Assembly: GCA_964439415.1 (NCBI GenBank)
Contig: CAYTOJ010000005.1
Coordinates: forward strand, 1-31,317
DNA from: CAYTOJ01 sp964439415
Lineage (GTDB): Bacteria; Pseudomonadota; Alphaproteobacteria; Rickettsiales; CAZAGG01
Length of the DNA stretch: 31,317 nt
Direction of reading: 5' to 3'
Part shown: positions 23,099 to 31,317 of the stretch, piece after piece
Layout of the letters: each line of letters opens with the position of its first letter
How positions within the stretch are numbered: the stretch's first letter is position 1
Translations under genes and position numbers: made by a program
Notes under the pieces: generated by a model
The model's database searches: none
Told to the model about the DNA's origin: nothing
Seen by the model: the letters and a program-made list of their open reading frames with translations, nothing else

Positions 23099-24556
23099 CT
23101 ATTCCCCCTGCCCTACGGTAAAGCCCGGGATGCTGTCGAAGTTGTATAAATTGATTATCTGGGTAAAGTCCAGCCCGGCGTTATGGAGCCTCTCCGCCAG
23201 TGCGGCTATGTGTTTGCCTTCCGGCTGCTTCACACGGCTTCTGAAGAAATAACGCAAGCGCCAGCAATTGGCCAGATAAGTTGAAGGCGGCTCACCCGGC
23301 CATACCACCAGACCGCGATTAAGGATGTTCTGCAGCTCCAGGTTTTCATCCTGAATGCTGTTAATGATTGCCGCAAGCGCATTGGGGTCAGCGGGCTGGT
23401 CGTTCCAGTAGATATAAATATCGCTGCCTACCAGTTCTTTTCTCTCTGGCTTATGTTCAATCGGTTTAGGGGAGATTGGTTTACTGCGGGAATAATGCAC
23501 TATCGGCAATATCTGCGGCTTGGCGTTTTTCTCCAGATTGGCAACTACCGCATCCGTAAATTCGAGAGTGCCTACTTTAACAATGCTTTTCTCCTCATCA
23601 TAAATATCAGCGGTGTGAGTCCCCTCCTCTATGGTTCTGCGCCAGGCATTTTGAATATCCTCCGCCACTTCCGGCTGGCCGATGTGCACCAGCATCATGC
23701 AGGCAGCGTTTAGCAGGCCGGATGGATTGGCGATATTCTGCCCGGCGATAGTAGGGGCTGAGCCGTGAATAGCCTCAAACATAGCGTATTCCGAGCCGAT
23801 ATTGGCAGAACCCGCCAGCCCGACTGAACCGGATACTTCAGCAACAATATCAGAGACTATATCACCATAAAGATTCAAAGTGACTATAACATCAAACTCC
23901 TGCGGCTTCACCGCAAGGCGGGCGGAGGCGATATCAATAATCATCTGATTCGCTTCAATCTGCGGGTAATCCTTCGCGGTCTCCTGAAAGATTTTTGCGA
24001 ATGCACCGTCGCACAGCTTCATGATGTTGTCTTTCACAAAGCAGGTGACTTTTTTGCGGTTATTAGCCAGCGCATACTCAAAGGCATAACGGATGATACG
24101 CTCAGAAGCAGGGCGGGTGACAATTTTAATACCCTGATACATATCCTCAGTCTGGCGGTATTCCATGCCTGTGTAGAGGTCTTCCTCGTTCTCGCGCACC
24201 ACTACAACATCAAATTTCGGCGCACTGGTTTTAATGATGGAAGGGTAGGAAACACAAGGCCGCACATTGGCATACAAACCCAGAGTTTTCCGAAGTGTCA
24301 CGTTCAGGCTTTTATACCCACCGCCCTGCGGCGTGGTGATGGGTGCTTTCAGAAGTATCTTATTGCGCTTGATAGCCTCCCAGGCGCGGCCAGGTATGCC
24401 GCTGGAGTGGCCTTGCTCGTATGCGCGTTTGCCAACTTCTATAGACTCTACCGAGATTCTCGCCCCCGCTTCTTTGAGAATGCGGATGGTAGCATCCATA
24501 ATTTCCGGGCCTATGCCGTCCCCGTATGCAACGGTAATGGGTGTATATTCAGCCAT
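23099..24556 (-). CDS. icd: Isocitrate dehydrogenase, extended type
   Basis: TCA-cycle enzyme, decarboxylating isocitrate to 2-oxoglutarate. Signatures are YGDGIGPEIM (nucleotide-fold start), KSLNVTLRKTLGLYANVRP (isocitrate-binding serine and arginines), VRENEEDLYTGMEY, VKDNIMK (lysine and metal site), LNLYGDIVSD (metal-binding aspartates) and EAIHGSAPTIAGQNIANPSG (cofactor loop). The 485 residues include a ~140-residue C-terminal extension (from about KPQILPIVHY) not present in the E. coli enzyme; this longer architecture is seen in Rickettsia and Thermus. NADP use is expected by homology but not proven. Confidence 0.93.
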   Translation of the reverse strand: MAEYTPITVAYGDGIGPEIMDATIRILKEAGARISVESIEVGKRAYEQGHSSGIPGRAWEAIKRNKILLKAPITTPQGGGYKSLNVTLRKTLGLYANVRPCVSYPSIIKTSAPKFDVVVVRENEEDLYTGMEYRQTEDMYQGIKIVTRPASERIIRYAFEYALANNRKKVTCFVKDNIMKLCDGAFAKIFQETAKDYPQIEANQMIIDIASARLAVKPQEFDVIVTLNLYGDIVSDIVAEVSGSVGLAGSANIGSEYAMFEAIHGSAPTIAGQNIANPSGLLNAACMMLVHIGQPEVAEDIQNAWRRTIEEGTHTADIYDEEKSIVKVGTLEFTDAVVANLEKNAKPQILPIVHYSRSKPISPKPIEHKPERKELVGSDIYIYWNDQPADPNALAAIINSIQDENLELQNILNRGLVVWPGEPPSTYLANCWRLRYFFRSRVKQPEGKHIAALAERLHNAGLDFTQIINLYNFDSIPGFTVGQGE

Positions 24557-24592
24557 GCTAATACAAATCCAATTTTAGGTTTAATTGGACTG

Positions 24593-24621
24593 TAACCGTT
24601 ATTAGCTAACAGACGGTTAAG
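24593..24621 (-). terminator. Weak hairpin after the lipoprotein gene
   Basis: TAACCGT and ACGGTTA form a 7-bp stem around 15 bases between the lipoprotein stop and icd. There is no T-run, so termination is only a possibility. Confidence 0.25.
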
Positions 24622-24625
24622 AAAT

Positions 24626-25540
24626 CTAATCCATCCGTCTTCTTGCTGAGTAACGGGATTCGGGAATGATTGCAAGATGCCCCAGGGAATCCTGCGGCGG
24701 AATCAGTTTTACCGTGCCAGATTTACCGCGCCCGTTCAATACGGGCTGCCGGGTGGCGGTTCGGATACCTGCGCTGGGCGCTACATCACCTGGCATCTGC
24801 ATATCCAGGCTCATTTTATTAATGACGGTGGGGGCTTGTGAAGCGGGCTTTGGCGCTGCCTGAATTATCTGTACCGGTGAACCGGGAGCCATACCTGGAG
24901 GATCTATTGACGATCCCACGCTTCTGCTTTGCTGTGGCAGTTGTGGCGGCGGTGCGCTTAACTGCACAGGCTGCGGCGATGCCTGCGGTAGTGGCGCACT
25001 TACAGGCGCGGGTGCTGATGGCGCATAAGCTGATAGAGTTGGCACAGCGCTCTCGGAAGTTTGCGCCGGAACATACGCCGCGGCTGCCGCCTGCTGCATT
25101 TGCTGCGCCTGTGCCTGTGCCGCCATTTTTGCCCCCGGCGGCGGTGGATCAATTGACATTCCCTGCGCAGCAGCCGCAGGTGCAGGGGCATTCATCACCA
25201 TGGGAACGGCAGGTGGCAACGCCGCCATAGGCATGGGCGCGGATGGCGGCATTACATTAACCCCTGTTACCGGAGCCGCCGTGGCAGAGTAAACACCGGA
25301 AGCTGCCATGCCTGTGCCCATTCCAACACCAGCCGGATATGGCGCAGGTGACGCGGCGGCTGTATTACCCTCCGGCGCTCTCCTGTCTGACATTATCATC
25401 TGCATCTGCTGCTGTTCATTCTTCTTGCGCCAGGGTGACCAGGATGGCGCTTCCATCCCGCATCCTGCCAGGGTCAGCGCAAAGATACCCAAAGGCAGAA
25501 TTTTTTTTATCCTATATCTATTATATATGCTGTATGGCAT
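24626..25540 (-). CDS. Proline/alanine-rich lipoprotein
   Basis: The N-terminus is a lipoprotein signal: basic residues (YRIKK), a hydrophobic core (ILPLGIFALT) and lipobox LAGC with the lipid-bearing cysteine at residue 27. The next ~200 residues are low complexity (A, P, Q, M and S), an extended linker that could span the periplasm. A more ordered tail follows (ATRQPVLNGRGKSGTVKLIPPQ...LAIIPESRYSARRRMD). I know no defined family. The position before icd on the same strand does not suggest a function. There is no clear ribosome site. Confidence 0.7.
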   Translation of the reverse strand: MPYSIYNRYRIKKILPLGIFALTLAGCGMEAPSWSPWRKKNEQQQMQMIMSDRRAPEGNTAAASPAPYPAGVGMGTGMAASGVYSATAAPVTGVNVMPPSAPMPMAALPPAVPMVMNAPAPAAAAQGMSIDPPPPGAKMAAQAQAQQMQQAAAAAYVPAQTSESAVPTLSAYAPSAPAPVSAPLPQASPQPVQLSAPPPQLPQQSRSVGSSIDPPGMAPGSPVQIIQAAPKPASQAPTVINKMSLDMQMPGDVAPSAGIRTATRQPVLNGRGKSGTVKLIPPQDSLGHLAIIPESRYSARRRMD

Positions 25541-25640
25541 TATATTGTATTATCTGGCCGAGTTAGTGATGTTTTAATGTTTTCAGGCCACACCAGTGTA
25601 CAGTGCTTAAATTGCAAAACGATTAAGATTTCAGGAAAAT

Positions 25641-27416
25641 ATGAGTGCATTTCATGATCCGTCCCAGTTTGCGCGCAATTGGGTTAAAATTGCTGAAGAA
25701 TCAACATCAATAGTTTCGGAGTTTATTAACAATCAAAACTCCAGCACCGCCTCAGGAAATATGGATCCTCTCAATATCGGGCGGGCTTTTACCGATTATT
25801 TCACCCGTTCCATGTCCAATCCTGCACGGGTTATCAATTCACAGTTGGAACTATGGCAGGACTATCTCAAGCTCTGGGAGTCCACCAACAAGAAAATGAT
25901 GGGTGAGAGTACGCAGGATATTATCAAGCCCGATGAGCGTGATAAAAGGTTCAAGGATGTTGCCTGGGATGAATGCGTTATCTTCGATTACATCAAGCAG
26001 TCATACCTGCTTACCGCCCGCTGGCTTCAGGAACAGGTGCGCACCGTTGACGGGCTGGACGATAAAACCCTGAAAAAAGTGGATTTCTACACCAGGCAGT
26101 TTGTGGATGCTATCGCGCCCAGTAATTTCATTTTCACTAACCCGGAAGTAATCAGAGCCACTATAGACAGCAACGGCGAGAACCTGGTTAATGGTCTAAA
26201 AAACATGCTTGAGGACTTGCAGGCCGGGGGTGGCAAGCTTAAAATCAAGATGACTGACCTTAAAGCGTTTGAGCTTGGCAAAAATATAGCCTCAACGCCC
26301 GGTAAAGTTGTTTTCCAGAATGAACTGATGCAACTGATTCAGTACGAGGCAACGACTGAGAAGGTTCATAAAAAGCCGCTGCTGATGATTCCAGCATGGA
26401 TCAACAAGTATTATATCTTTGATTTGCAGGAAAAAACCTCCTTTATCAAATGGATGGTGGATCAAGGCTTCACCGTGTTTGTAATATCATGGGGAAATCC
26501 CGGTGAAGAACAGCGCGACAAAGGCTTTGACGACTATATGCAGCAAGGGCCACTGGCAGCGCTTGAGGCTATTGAAGCCGCAACGGGGGAGAAATCAATA
26601 TCCGTAATGGCGTACTGCTTAGGTGGAACGCTCACGGCGGCAACACTGGCCTGGCTAAAAGCAAAAAAGCAGCAGACAAAAATTTCCAATGTCAGCTTCC
26701 TGACTACTCTGGTGGATTTTGAAGATGCCGGCGAGCTTTCAGTATTCATAGACGAACAGCAGCTAAGCTACCTGGAAAACCGCATGAGCGCCAAAGGCTA
26801 CCTGGAGGGGGATCAGATGGCCACTACCTTTAACATGCTGCGCGCTAACGATCTTATATGGTCTTTCGTGGTTAACAATTATCTACTTGGTAAAGAACCT
26901 TTCCCCTTTGATATGCTCTACTGGAATTCTGATTCCACCCGCCTGCCCGCCAAGATGCACAGTTTTTACCTGCGCAACATGTACCAGAAAAATCTGCTGG
27001 TGCAGCCTAACGCCCTTACCATCGGCGGTGAGAAAATCAATCTTGGGTCAATTGATACGCCTATGTATCTGCTCTCCACCAGGGAGGATCATATAGCCCC
27101 CTGGAAATCCACTTACCGCGCCACGCAGCTTTATTCCGGCAAAATGAAGTTTGTGCTGGCAGGTTCCGGGCACGTTGCCGGGGCAATTAACCCACCTTCC
27201 AAAAATAAATACAGCTTCTGGGAGAATGACAAACTCCCCGTAAACGCTGATGAATGGCTGAATAACGCCAAGGAAACTCCTGGCTCCTGGTGGCCGGACT
27301 GGGCGAAGTGGAACGCCGGTTTCTCATCTGAGATGGTTGCCGCCAGAAAACCAGGCACAGGCAAACTGAAAATTATAGAAGAAGCCCCCGGTAGTTACGT
27401 TAAAATGAAATCGTAA
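25641..27416 (+). CDS. phaC: Poly(3-hydroxyalkanoate) synthase, class I
   Basis: Polymerises hydroxyacyl-CoA into PHA storage granules. The 591 residues have the alpha/beta-hydrolase core with the catalytic cysteine C326 in the lipase-like box AYCLGGT, D483 in STREDHIAPW and H511 in GSGHVAGAINPP. N-terminal FTDYFTRSMSNPARVINSQLELWQDY and PWINKYYIFDLQ-like segments are typical of class I. The length is right for class I, which works without a PhaE or PhaR subunit. AGGAAA precedes ATG 25641. No phaA, phaB or phasin gene is in the window, so substrate supply must be encoded elsewhere. Confidence 0.96.
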   Translation: MSAFHDPSQFARNWVKIAEESTSIVSEFINNQNSSTASGNMDPLNIGRAFTDYFTRSMSNPARVINSQLELWQDYLKLWESTNKKMMGESTQDIIKPDERDKRFKDVAWDECVIFDYIKQSYLLTARWLQEQVRTVDGLDDKTLKKVDFYTRQFVDAIAPSNFIFTNPEVIRATIDSNGENLVNGLKNMLEDLQAGGGKLKIKMTDLKAFELGKNIASTPGKVVFQNELMQLIQYEATTEKVHKKPLLMIPAWINKYYIFDLQEKTSFIKWMVDQGFTVFVISWGNPGEEQRDKGFDDYMQQGPLAALEAIEAATGEKSISVMAYCLGGTLTAATLAWLKAKKQQTKISNVSFLTTLVDFEDAGELSVFIDEQQLSYLENRMSAKGYLEGDQMATTFNMLRANDLIWSFVVNNYLLGKEPFPFDMLYWNSDSTRLPAKMHSFYLRNMYQKNLLVQPNALTIGGEKINLGSIDTPMYLLSTREDHIAPWKSTYRATQLYSGKMKFVLAGSGHVAGAINPPSKNKYSFWENDKLPVNADEWLNNAKETPGSWWPDWAKWNAGFSSEMVAARKPGTGKLKIIEEAPGSYVKMKS

Positions 27417-27419
27417 TAT

Positions 27420-27611
27420 ACTCATCGCGTATCCCATGCCCGGATTCTTTGCCGTTATCTGGCGAACAGTATGTACATTTTTCCCATCGCTCTGCGTTTC
27501 ACGCAACCGCTTCAGGGTATACACGCGGATTCGGCTGGAGGCCTGTCGCCCAAAGCCAAGTCTAGCGAAGCTTTAGCGTAGGATGAGGCGGCCATGCGCA
27601 AAACATAAAAA
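27420..27611 (+). repeat. Repeat R4 copy 2, ending in a shared 23-bp block
   Basis: This begins like 10042 (ATACT..TCGCGTAT, then GGATTCTTTGC.GTTA) with a less perfect closing arm (27467-27475), and ends with the exact 23-bp block 27588-27610 also found at 10120-10142. About 80 bases of unrelated GC-rich sequence lie between. It runs directly into repeat R3 copy 2, so the two families occur as neighbouring modules in a mosaic. Confidence 0.65.
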
Positions 27612-27773
27612 AATATACCTATACCGCTATCGTTTGAAGATCCCCAATTTTCTCTTTCACTCCGGCGGTATATATTTTATTTATTAAGGGGGGCGCACAC
27701 CCGGCCTATGGCCTCCCCCCAGCGAGCCGGCGCAGGTCGCTACGCTCCAGAATGTCAATTCTTGTAATGCAAG
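27612..27773 (+). repeat. Interspersed structured repeat, type R3 copy 2
   Basis: Matches 3434-3655 in opposite orientation. ATACCGC/GCGGTAT form the outer pair; GGGGGG...CCCCCC and CTTG-TAATG-CAAG follow, and the end is GGAGTATA. It lacks the 51-bp palindrome of copy 1. It lies in the phaC-tRNA gap. Confidence 0.75.
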
Positions 27774-27881
27774 GAGTATATGTTCTTAGAGGCTGGGTGA
27801 ATTATCTTTATTCAGTCTTTTTGATGTTTGACGAACCATATAATATGCTCCAGCCCGTCTTCGCCAGGAGGCTTCGCCGGG

Positions 27882-27943
27882 CACTGCGTCGGCCTAACGG
27901 ACTAAGCGCGGCTGCGCCATGCATAGCCCGTAAGGGCGACGCG
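27882..27943. repeat. GC-rich imperfect palindrome at the tRNA 3' end
   Basis: GCGTCG.CC..ACGG.CTA pairs with its complement in TAG.CCGTAAGG.GCGACGC. It begins immediately after the CCA of tRNA-Ile and has no T-run. It may be a processing or termination structure, or a repeat that inserted next to the tRNA. Confidence 0.5.
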
Positions 27944-28019
27944 TGGTGGGGGGTGAGGGACTTGAACCCCCGACCAATCCGTTATGAGCGGACTGCTCTA
28001 ACCACTGAGCTAACCCCCC
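27944..28019 (-). tRNA. tRNA-Ile (CAU anticodon, lysidine type)
   Basis: A 76-nt tRNA with encoded CCA and a seven-pair acceptor stem (GGGGGGT/ACCCCCC). The anticodon loop CTCATAA gives anticodon CAU. The sequence TTAGCTCAGTGGTTAGAGCAG with TTGGTCG in the variable region matches bacterial tRNA-Ile2, which reads AUA after TilS converts C34 to lysidine, rather than elongator or initiator tRNA-Met. Confidence 0.85.
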
Positions 28020-28134
28020 GTCAGCGGAAAATTTGTGATTAATGATTTCCGCCGCAAGTTGCAAACAAAATATACTTACCCCACCTTGCACTGAATGGAT
28101 AATAGCTCTAAACCATGGGTATACATAATATCGA

Positions 28135-30801
28135 ATGTTTTTTATCCAGCCATTATATCTGTTATTTCTTCTGGCTCTGCCTTTAGTGTGGCTGGTGTTG
28201 AGGGCGTTTCCACCGCCGCCCAGAAGGCAGGAATTCCCGCCCCTGTTCCTGCTGCAAAAACTGCAAAGCCCACCGAAAGCCAAGCAAAGCTCGCCGTTAT
28301 GGCTGCTTTTGTTCAGGCTTTTCCTATGCGCGTTGTTGATAACGCTTTTTGCTCATCCGTTCTTTGATTTAAATCAGGGCAGTCCACTGAAAAACATCAA
28401 GGACAGCACAAGAATAATCCTGGTAATTGACGATGGTTTCGCAGCCGCTGCTAACTTTAGCAGGATAAAGGAGGCAGCGGAGAAAGTGCTGCTTGAAGCA
28501 TCAAGAACCGATGCAGGTATCGCGGTGATTGCAGCTTCAATTGCAATCGAAGAGGAAATAAGATTTGAAAATAGCACCGCTGCAAGGCACAAGCTGGATT
28601 CCATCAGGCCAAAAGCTCTAGAGCCGGACAGGAACAAGATAATAAACCGCATATCAGCACTGGAAAAGGGCGCAGCAGTGGTATGGCTTAGTGATGGCGT
28701 GCAAAGCCGCGCTGATGATAAACTGACTGCAAAGGCATACCTCTATAATGTACTGGAGCCGGAGCGGAAAAAACTGCCGCTGATTATCCAGAAAGTACAG
28801 ATGGATATGGATAGCATAAAGCTGACAGTTTTACGCCCATCCCGCGAAGCCGCAAAAGTTTTCAGTGTTGAGGGGGTAACGGCTGCCGGGGGTAGAGTTT
28901 ATGAGCAGAGCGGTCAGTTTGACGGCAACGAACTGCGGGCTGAGGTTGTTCTAAAACCAGCACGGGAAATCAGGAACAGCATAGCCGCTGTAAAACTGGT
29001 GGGAAACGTTAATGCCGGGGCAGTGTGGCTGATGGATAAGCTGGATACGGTGAAGGCAGCAGGGATTATATCCGCTGCTCAAGGCTCCCAGCCATTTCTT
29101 GAGGAGAGATATTATATCAACAAAGCTCTGAAACCCTATGTGGTAGTTCTGGAGGGCACAGCCCGGGATATGATAAGTTCAGCAGTCAGCCTGCTGATAC
29201 TGCCCGATAGTGCGAATTTAAGTGCTGAGGATGAACAGTTGCTGGAAAAATGGGTGCGTCAGGGTGGCAATCTGCTGCGTTTCAGTGGCTCCAGGCTGGA
29301 AGGCAGAGTGCGCCAGATGATAACTGATTCTGCGGTTGCGCCACTTCCACTTATGCCTTTTACTCTAAAACCAGCAGTGACTTACGGCGGAATCGCCACC
29401 TGGGAGAGGGAGCAGGTTCTGCGTGAGTTCAATTTGGAATCGCCACTTAAGAATATAAAACCGCAAGGGCGTATAGTAATAAAAAAGCTGCTGCCAGCAG
29501 CAAATGTGGATGAAGGTGTGGCAAGCTGGGCAAGCCTGGGGGATGGTAACAGCCTGATCTCAACTGCCAGAGTCGGCCTTGGCAGAATCATACTTGTGCA
29601 TACGGCTGTAAATAGTGCCTGGGGTGATTTTCATATTACTGGAGCATTTGTCGATGTGCTTAAAAACATTCTGGAGGCATCATCCGGCGTTGCAGTACCG
29701 AGTGAGGGCTATGCGATTCTGGATCAGGAAATGGACGGCTACGGCACTCTGCGCCCCGCATCTGACGCTGATTCAAAGCCGGTTGAGGTAGCCAGGCTTT
29801 TTAAAAGTAAGGAATATTTGAAGCCGGGATACTATGCTGCGGGCGGCGCGAAGCTGGCGGTGAACATGGCACGCCCTGACTTATACCAACCACTTGATGC
29901 AAAGGATTATTATTACGAAAGCGCTTCCACAGGTTATGATTTTGCCACTCCACTTGCGCTGCTGGTATCGCTGTTGCTGGCTCTGGATGCCGTGATTATA
30001 TACCTGCCAGCCTTTATAAAGCGAATGCAGACGCGCCGTAGCCTGGCGGCTTTATTTTGTGTTGCCTGCCTCTTCAGTTTCCGCCCGGATTCTGCTCCGG
30101 CGGAAGTCGCACCGGATGCAGCTTTGAAAACCTCACTTGCCTACGCTAAAACAGGTGATGCCGTGGTTGATAAAGCCTCCCGCCTGGGGTTATCACATCT
30201 GGCTATGGAGCTGGAACTGCGCACATCAGTTATTTCCGGCAAGGTAAGCGGGGTGGATGTTAATGCCGACGATATTACGCTCTACCCGCTGCTGTATTTC
30301 CCTTTAAATCCAGCAGTGCGGCTTGACCTTGACGGACTAAAAAAATTGAAAGGGTTTATCCGCAGTGGCGGTGTGATAGTTTTTGATAGCGCCAGTGGCA
30401 ACGGGTTTGAGGATTCACCCTATGAGAATCCAGGCCTCACGCAGATTCTGGAAATTCTAAGCCTGGGGGAGCTTGGGAAAGTACAAAATGATCATGTTCT
30501 TTTAAAAACTTTTTATCTGCTGCCTGAACTTCGTGGCCGCTTCAAAGGGGCGGTATGGGTTGAAAAGCCTGATGAAGCGGTGAATGACGGAGTCAGCCCG
30601 GTGATTATAAGCTCATTTGGCCTGGCGGAAGCGCTGGCGGATGATAATGGCACATGGCTGTACAGCATCAGCGGCGATAGCGATAAAGCCAGGGAAATGG
30701 CCTTGCGCAGCGGCGTTAATATAGTGCTCTACGCCCTTACGGGTAATTACAAGGGCGACCAGATTCACACCCAGAATCTGGAAGGAAGGGTAAACAGGTG
30801 A
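28135..30801 (+). CDS. BatA/DUF4159 membrane protein
   Basis: An 888-residue protein. The first ~75 residues hold two hydrophobic helices (BatA-like: FIQPLYLLFLLALPLVWLVL, and WLLLFRLFLCALLITLFAHP with the conserved Pro). A vWA-like stretch follows (ILVIDDGFAAA; VVWLSDG) and a glutamine-amidotransferase-like fold in the middle (LLEKWVRQGGNLLRFSG). A third helix lies near 645-665, then a short segment near 675-690, and a DUF4159 domain ends the protein (YPLLYFPLNP, FIRSGGVIVFDS). Such proteins in Alphaproteobacteria occur with MoxR ATPase and DUF58 genes; those are not upstream here, where a divergent tRNA sits. No clear ribosome site precedes ATG 28135. Confidence 0.85.
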   Translation: MFFIQPLYLLFLLALPLVWLVLRAFPPPPRRQEFPPLFLLQKLQSPPKAKQSSPLWLLLFRLFLCALLITLFAHPFFDLNQGSPLKNIKDSTRIILVIDDGFAAAANFSRIKEAAEKVLLEASRTDAGIAVIAASIAIEEEIRFENSTAARHKLDSIRPKALEPDRNKIINRISALEKGAAVVWLSDGVQSRADDKLTAKAYLYNVLEPERKKLPLIIQKVQMDMDSIKLTVLRPSREAAKVFSVEGVTAAGGRVYEQSGQFDGNELRAEVVLKPAREIRNSIAAVKLVGNVNAGAVWLMDKLDTVKAAGIISAAQGSQPFLEERYYINKALKPYVVVLEGTARDMISSAVSLLILPDSANLSAEDEQLLEKWVRQGGNLLRFSGSRLEGRVRQMITDSAVAPLPLMPFTLKPAVTYGGIATWEREQVLREFNLESPLKNIKPQGRIVIKKLLPAANVDEGVASWASLGDGNSLISTARVGLGRIILVHTAVNSAWGDFHITGAFVDVLKNILEASSGVAVPSEGYAILDQEMDGYGTLRPASDADSKPVEVARLFKSKEYLKPGYYAAGGAKLAVNMARPDLYQPLDAKDYYYESASTGYDFATPLALLVSLLLALDAVIIYLPAFIKRMQTRRSLAALFCVACLFSFRPDSAPAEVAPDAALKTSLAYAKTGDAVVDKASRLGLSHLAMELELRTSVISGKVSGVDVNADDITLYPLLYFPLNPAVRLDLDGLKKLKGFIRSGGVIVFDSASGNGFEDSPYENPGLTQILEILSLGELGKVQNDHVLLKTFYLLPELRGRFKGAVWVEKPDEAVNDGVSPVIISSFGLAEALADDNGTWLYSISGDSDKAREMALRSGVNIVLYALTGNYKGDQIHTQNLEGRVNR

Positions 30802-31317
30802 GCCTCAGCTTCCAGCCGTTACTATCAGGATCCAGTCTTTACCTGGCCGTCCTAGCTTTAATTGCCGCCATTATGGCCTGCGTTTATACCAGGCAGAATA
30901 TTTTTCGTATTATAGCCGTGCTTCTATTCGGCTTGTATCTTTTTAATCCGCAGAAAGTGCATCTGCAAAAAACCCCAGTGCGTGATACTGCCGTAATTAT
31001 ACTTGATGATTCCGGCAGCCAGAAGCAATCCTGGCGTATGGATATGGCGCGGGACATACATAATAAAATCATTGAGGCGGCGAATAAACTTCCTGGCATG
31101 GAAGTCAGGACGCTGACACTTGGCGCTATGAAAGCGGCTGATAATAGCACCACCAATCTGGGGCAGGCTCTGCGGGAGGCGTTAGCTAATATCTCCCTTA
31201 ATACTCTGGCAGGGGTAATAGTGGTGACTGACGGCCTCGCCCATGACCTGCCGATGGAAGGAGATGATTCAAGCAGCTTTAAACGCCTGCTTGGCAGCCG
31301 CCCGGTTCATTTCATTG
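30798..31317 (+). CDS. vWA-like membrane protein, partial (runs off the window)
   Basis: The GTG start overlaps the stop of the DUF4159 gene by four bases (GTGA) and has AAGGAAGGG about 8 bases ahead, so the two are translationally coupled. Two hydrophobic helices (about residues 10-30 and 37-52) are followed by VIILDDSGSQ, a DxSxS-like metal site, and later VIVVTDG, both typical of a von Willebrand A domain. At least 173 residues are visible; the 3' end lies outside the window. It is likely the partner membrane protein in the DUF4159 operon. Confidence 0.8.
   Translation, partial: MSLSFQPLLSGSSLYLAVLALIAAIMACVYTRQNIFRIIAVLLFGLYLFNPQKVHLQKTPVRDTAVIILDDSGSQKQSWRMDMARDIHNKIIEAANKLPGMEVRTLTLGAMKAADNSTTNLGQALREALANISLNTLAGVIVVTDGLAHDLPMEGDDSSSFKRLLGSRPVHFI

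Noticed and set aside
24838..25230. Plus-strand reading frame opposite the lipoprotein gene
   Set aside because: It is antisense to a low-complexity GC-rich gene, a common source of spurious open frames.
27944..28019. Elongator or initiator tRNA-Met
   Set aside because: CAU fits Met, but the D-arm and variable-loop sequence match tRNA-Ile2, and the initiator hallmark (unpaired first base, GGG/CCC anticodon stem pairs) is absent.
27752..28042. 96-residue reading frame on the plus strand
   Set aside because: It runs antisense through the tRNA gene and GC-rich palindrome and has no coding features.

Overview
The window looks like chromosomal DNA of an alphaproteobacterium that I cannot place more precisely. 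The reasons are an extended isocitrate dehydrogenase of the kind found in Rickettsiales, a PleC/PdhS-like histidine kinase, a class I PHA synthase, and a BatA/DUF4159 protein followed by a vWA membrane protein. Most genes are ordinary housekeeping genes in short transcription units. Interspersed palindromic repeats fill most of the larger gaps, and two of them lie inside reading frames.

Layout. 1-2050: queE (-), then a serine-dehydrogenase-type protease gene broken by a +1 shift and a small coupled gene. 2194-3429: hisS. 3430-5019: a repeat, a YafQ-family toxin-antitoxin pair, and a decayed gene of unknown function. 5051-7206: groES-groEL (-) with a heat-shock-like promoter and a terminator. 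7229-8811: repeats and an LplT-like transporter (-). 8924-9970: truA carrying a 101-codon in-frame insertion. 10042-11854: a three-hairpin leader and a RepA-like ATPase. 11915-13504: a palindromic repeat and cystathionine beta-synthase (-). 13589-16200: two paralogous prepilin-like genes, the second with a repeat inserted before its processing site, then a further repeat copy and a small coiled-coil membrane protein. 16202-18782: a 2-keto acid decarboxylase (-) and a short glutamine-synthetase-like gene. 18767-22513: a sensor kinase and a 597-residue protein of unknown function (both -). 22520-23098: a MITE-like element, the last codons of a lost glutaryl-CoA dehydrogenase gene, and a repeat. 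23099-25540: icd and a Pro/Ala-rich lipoprotein (-). 25641-27416: phaC. 27417-28019: a repeat mosaic and tRNA-Ile(CAU) (-). 28135-end: the DUF4159 gene and the start of its partner.

The most unusual feature is the repeat population. One 178-bp element bounded by inverted GTAACTCCCCAGGT-like ends lies in both truA and a prepilin gene, on the same strand and in the same reading frame, so both proteins carry nearly the same Pro-rich peptide. This recalls the Rickettsia palindromic elements that sit inside genes, but I do not recognise this sequence. A second superfamily (copies near 3434, 7229, 22876 and 27612) has paired arms that change together between copies, which argues for a conserved folded structure. 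Several decayed genes (the protease, a DUF5677-like gene, a gcdH remnant and a shortened glutamine synthetase) point to ongoing gene loss.
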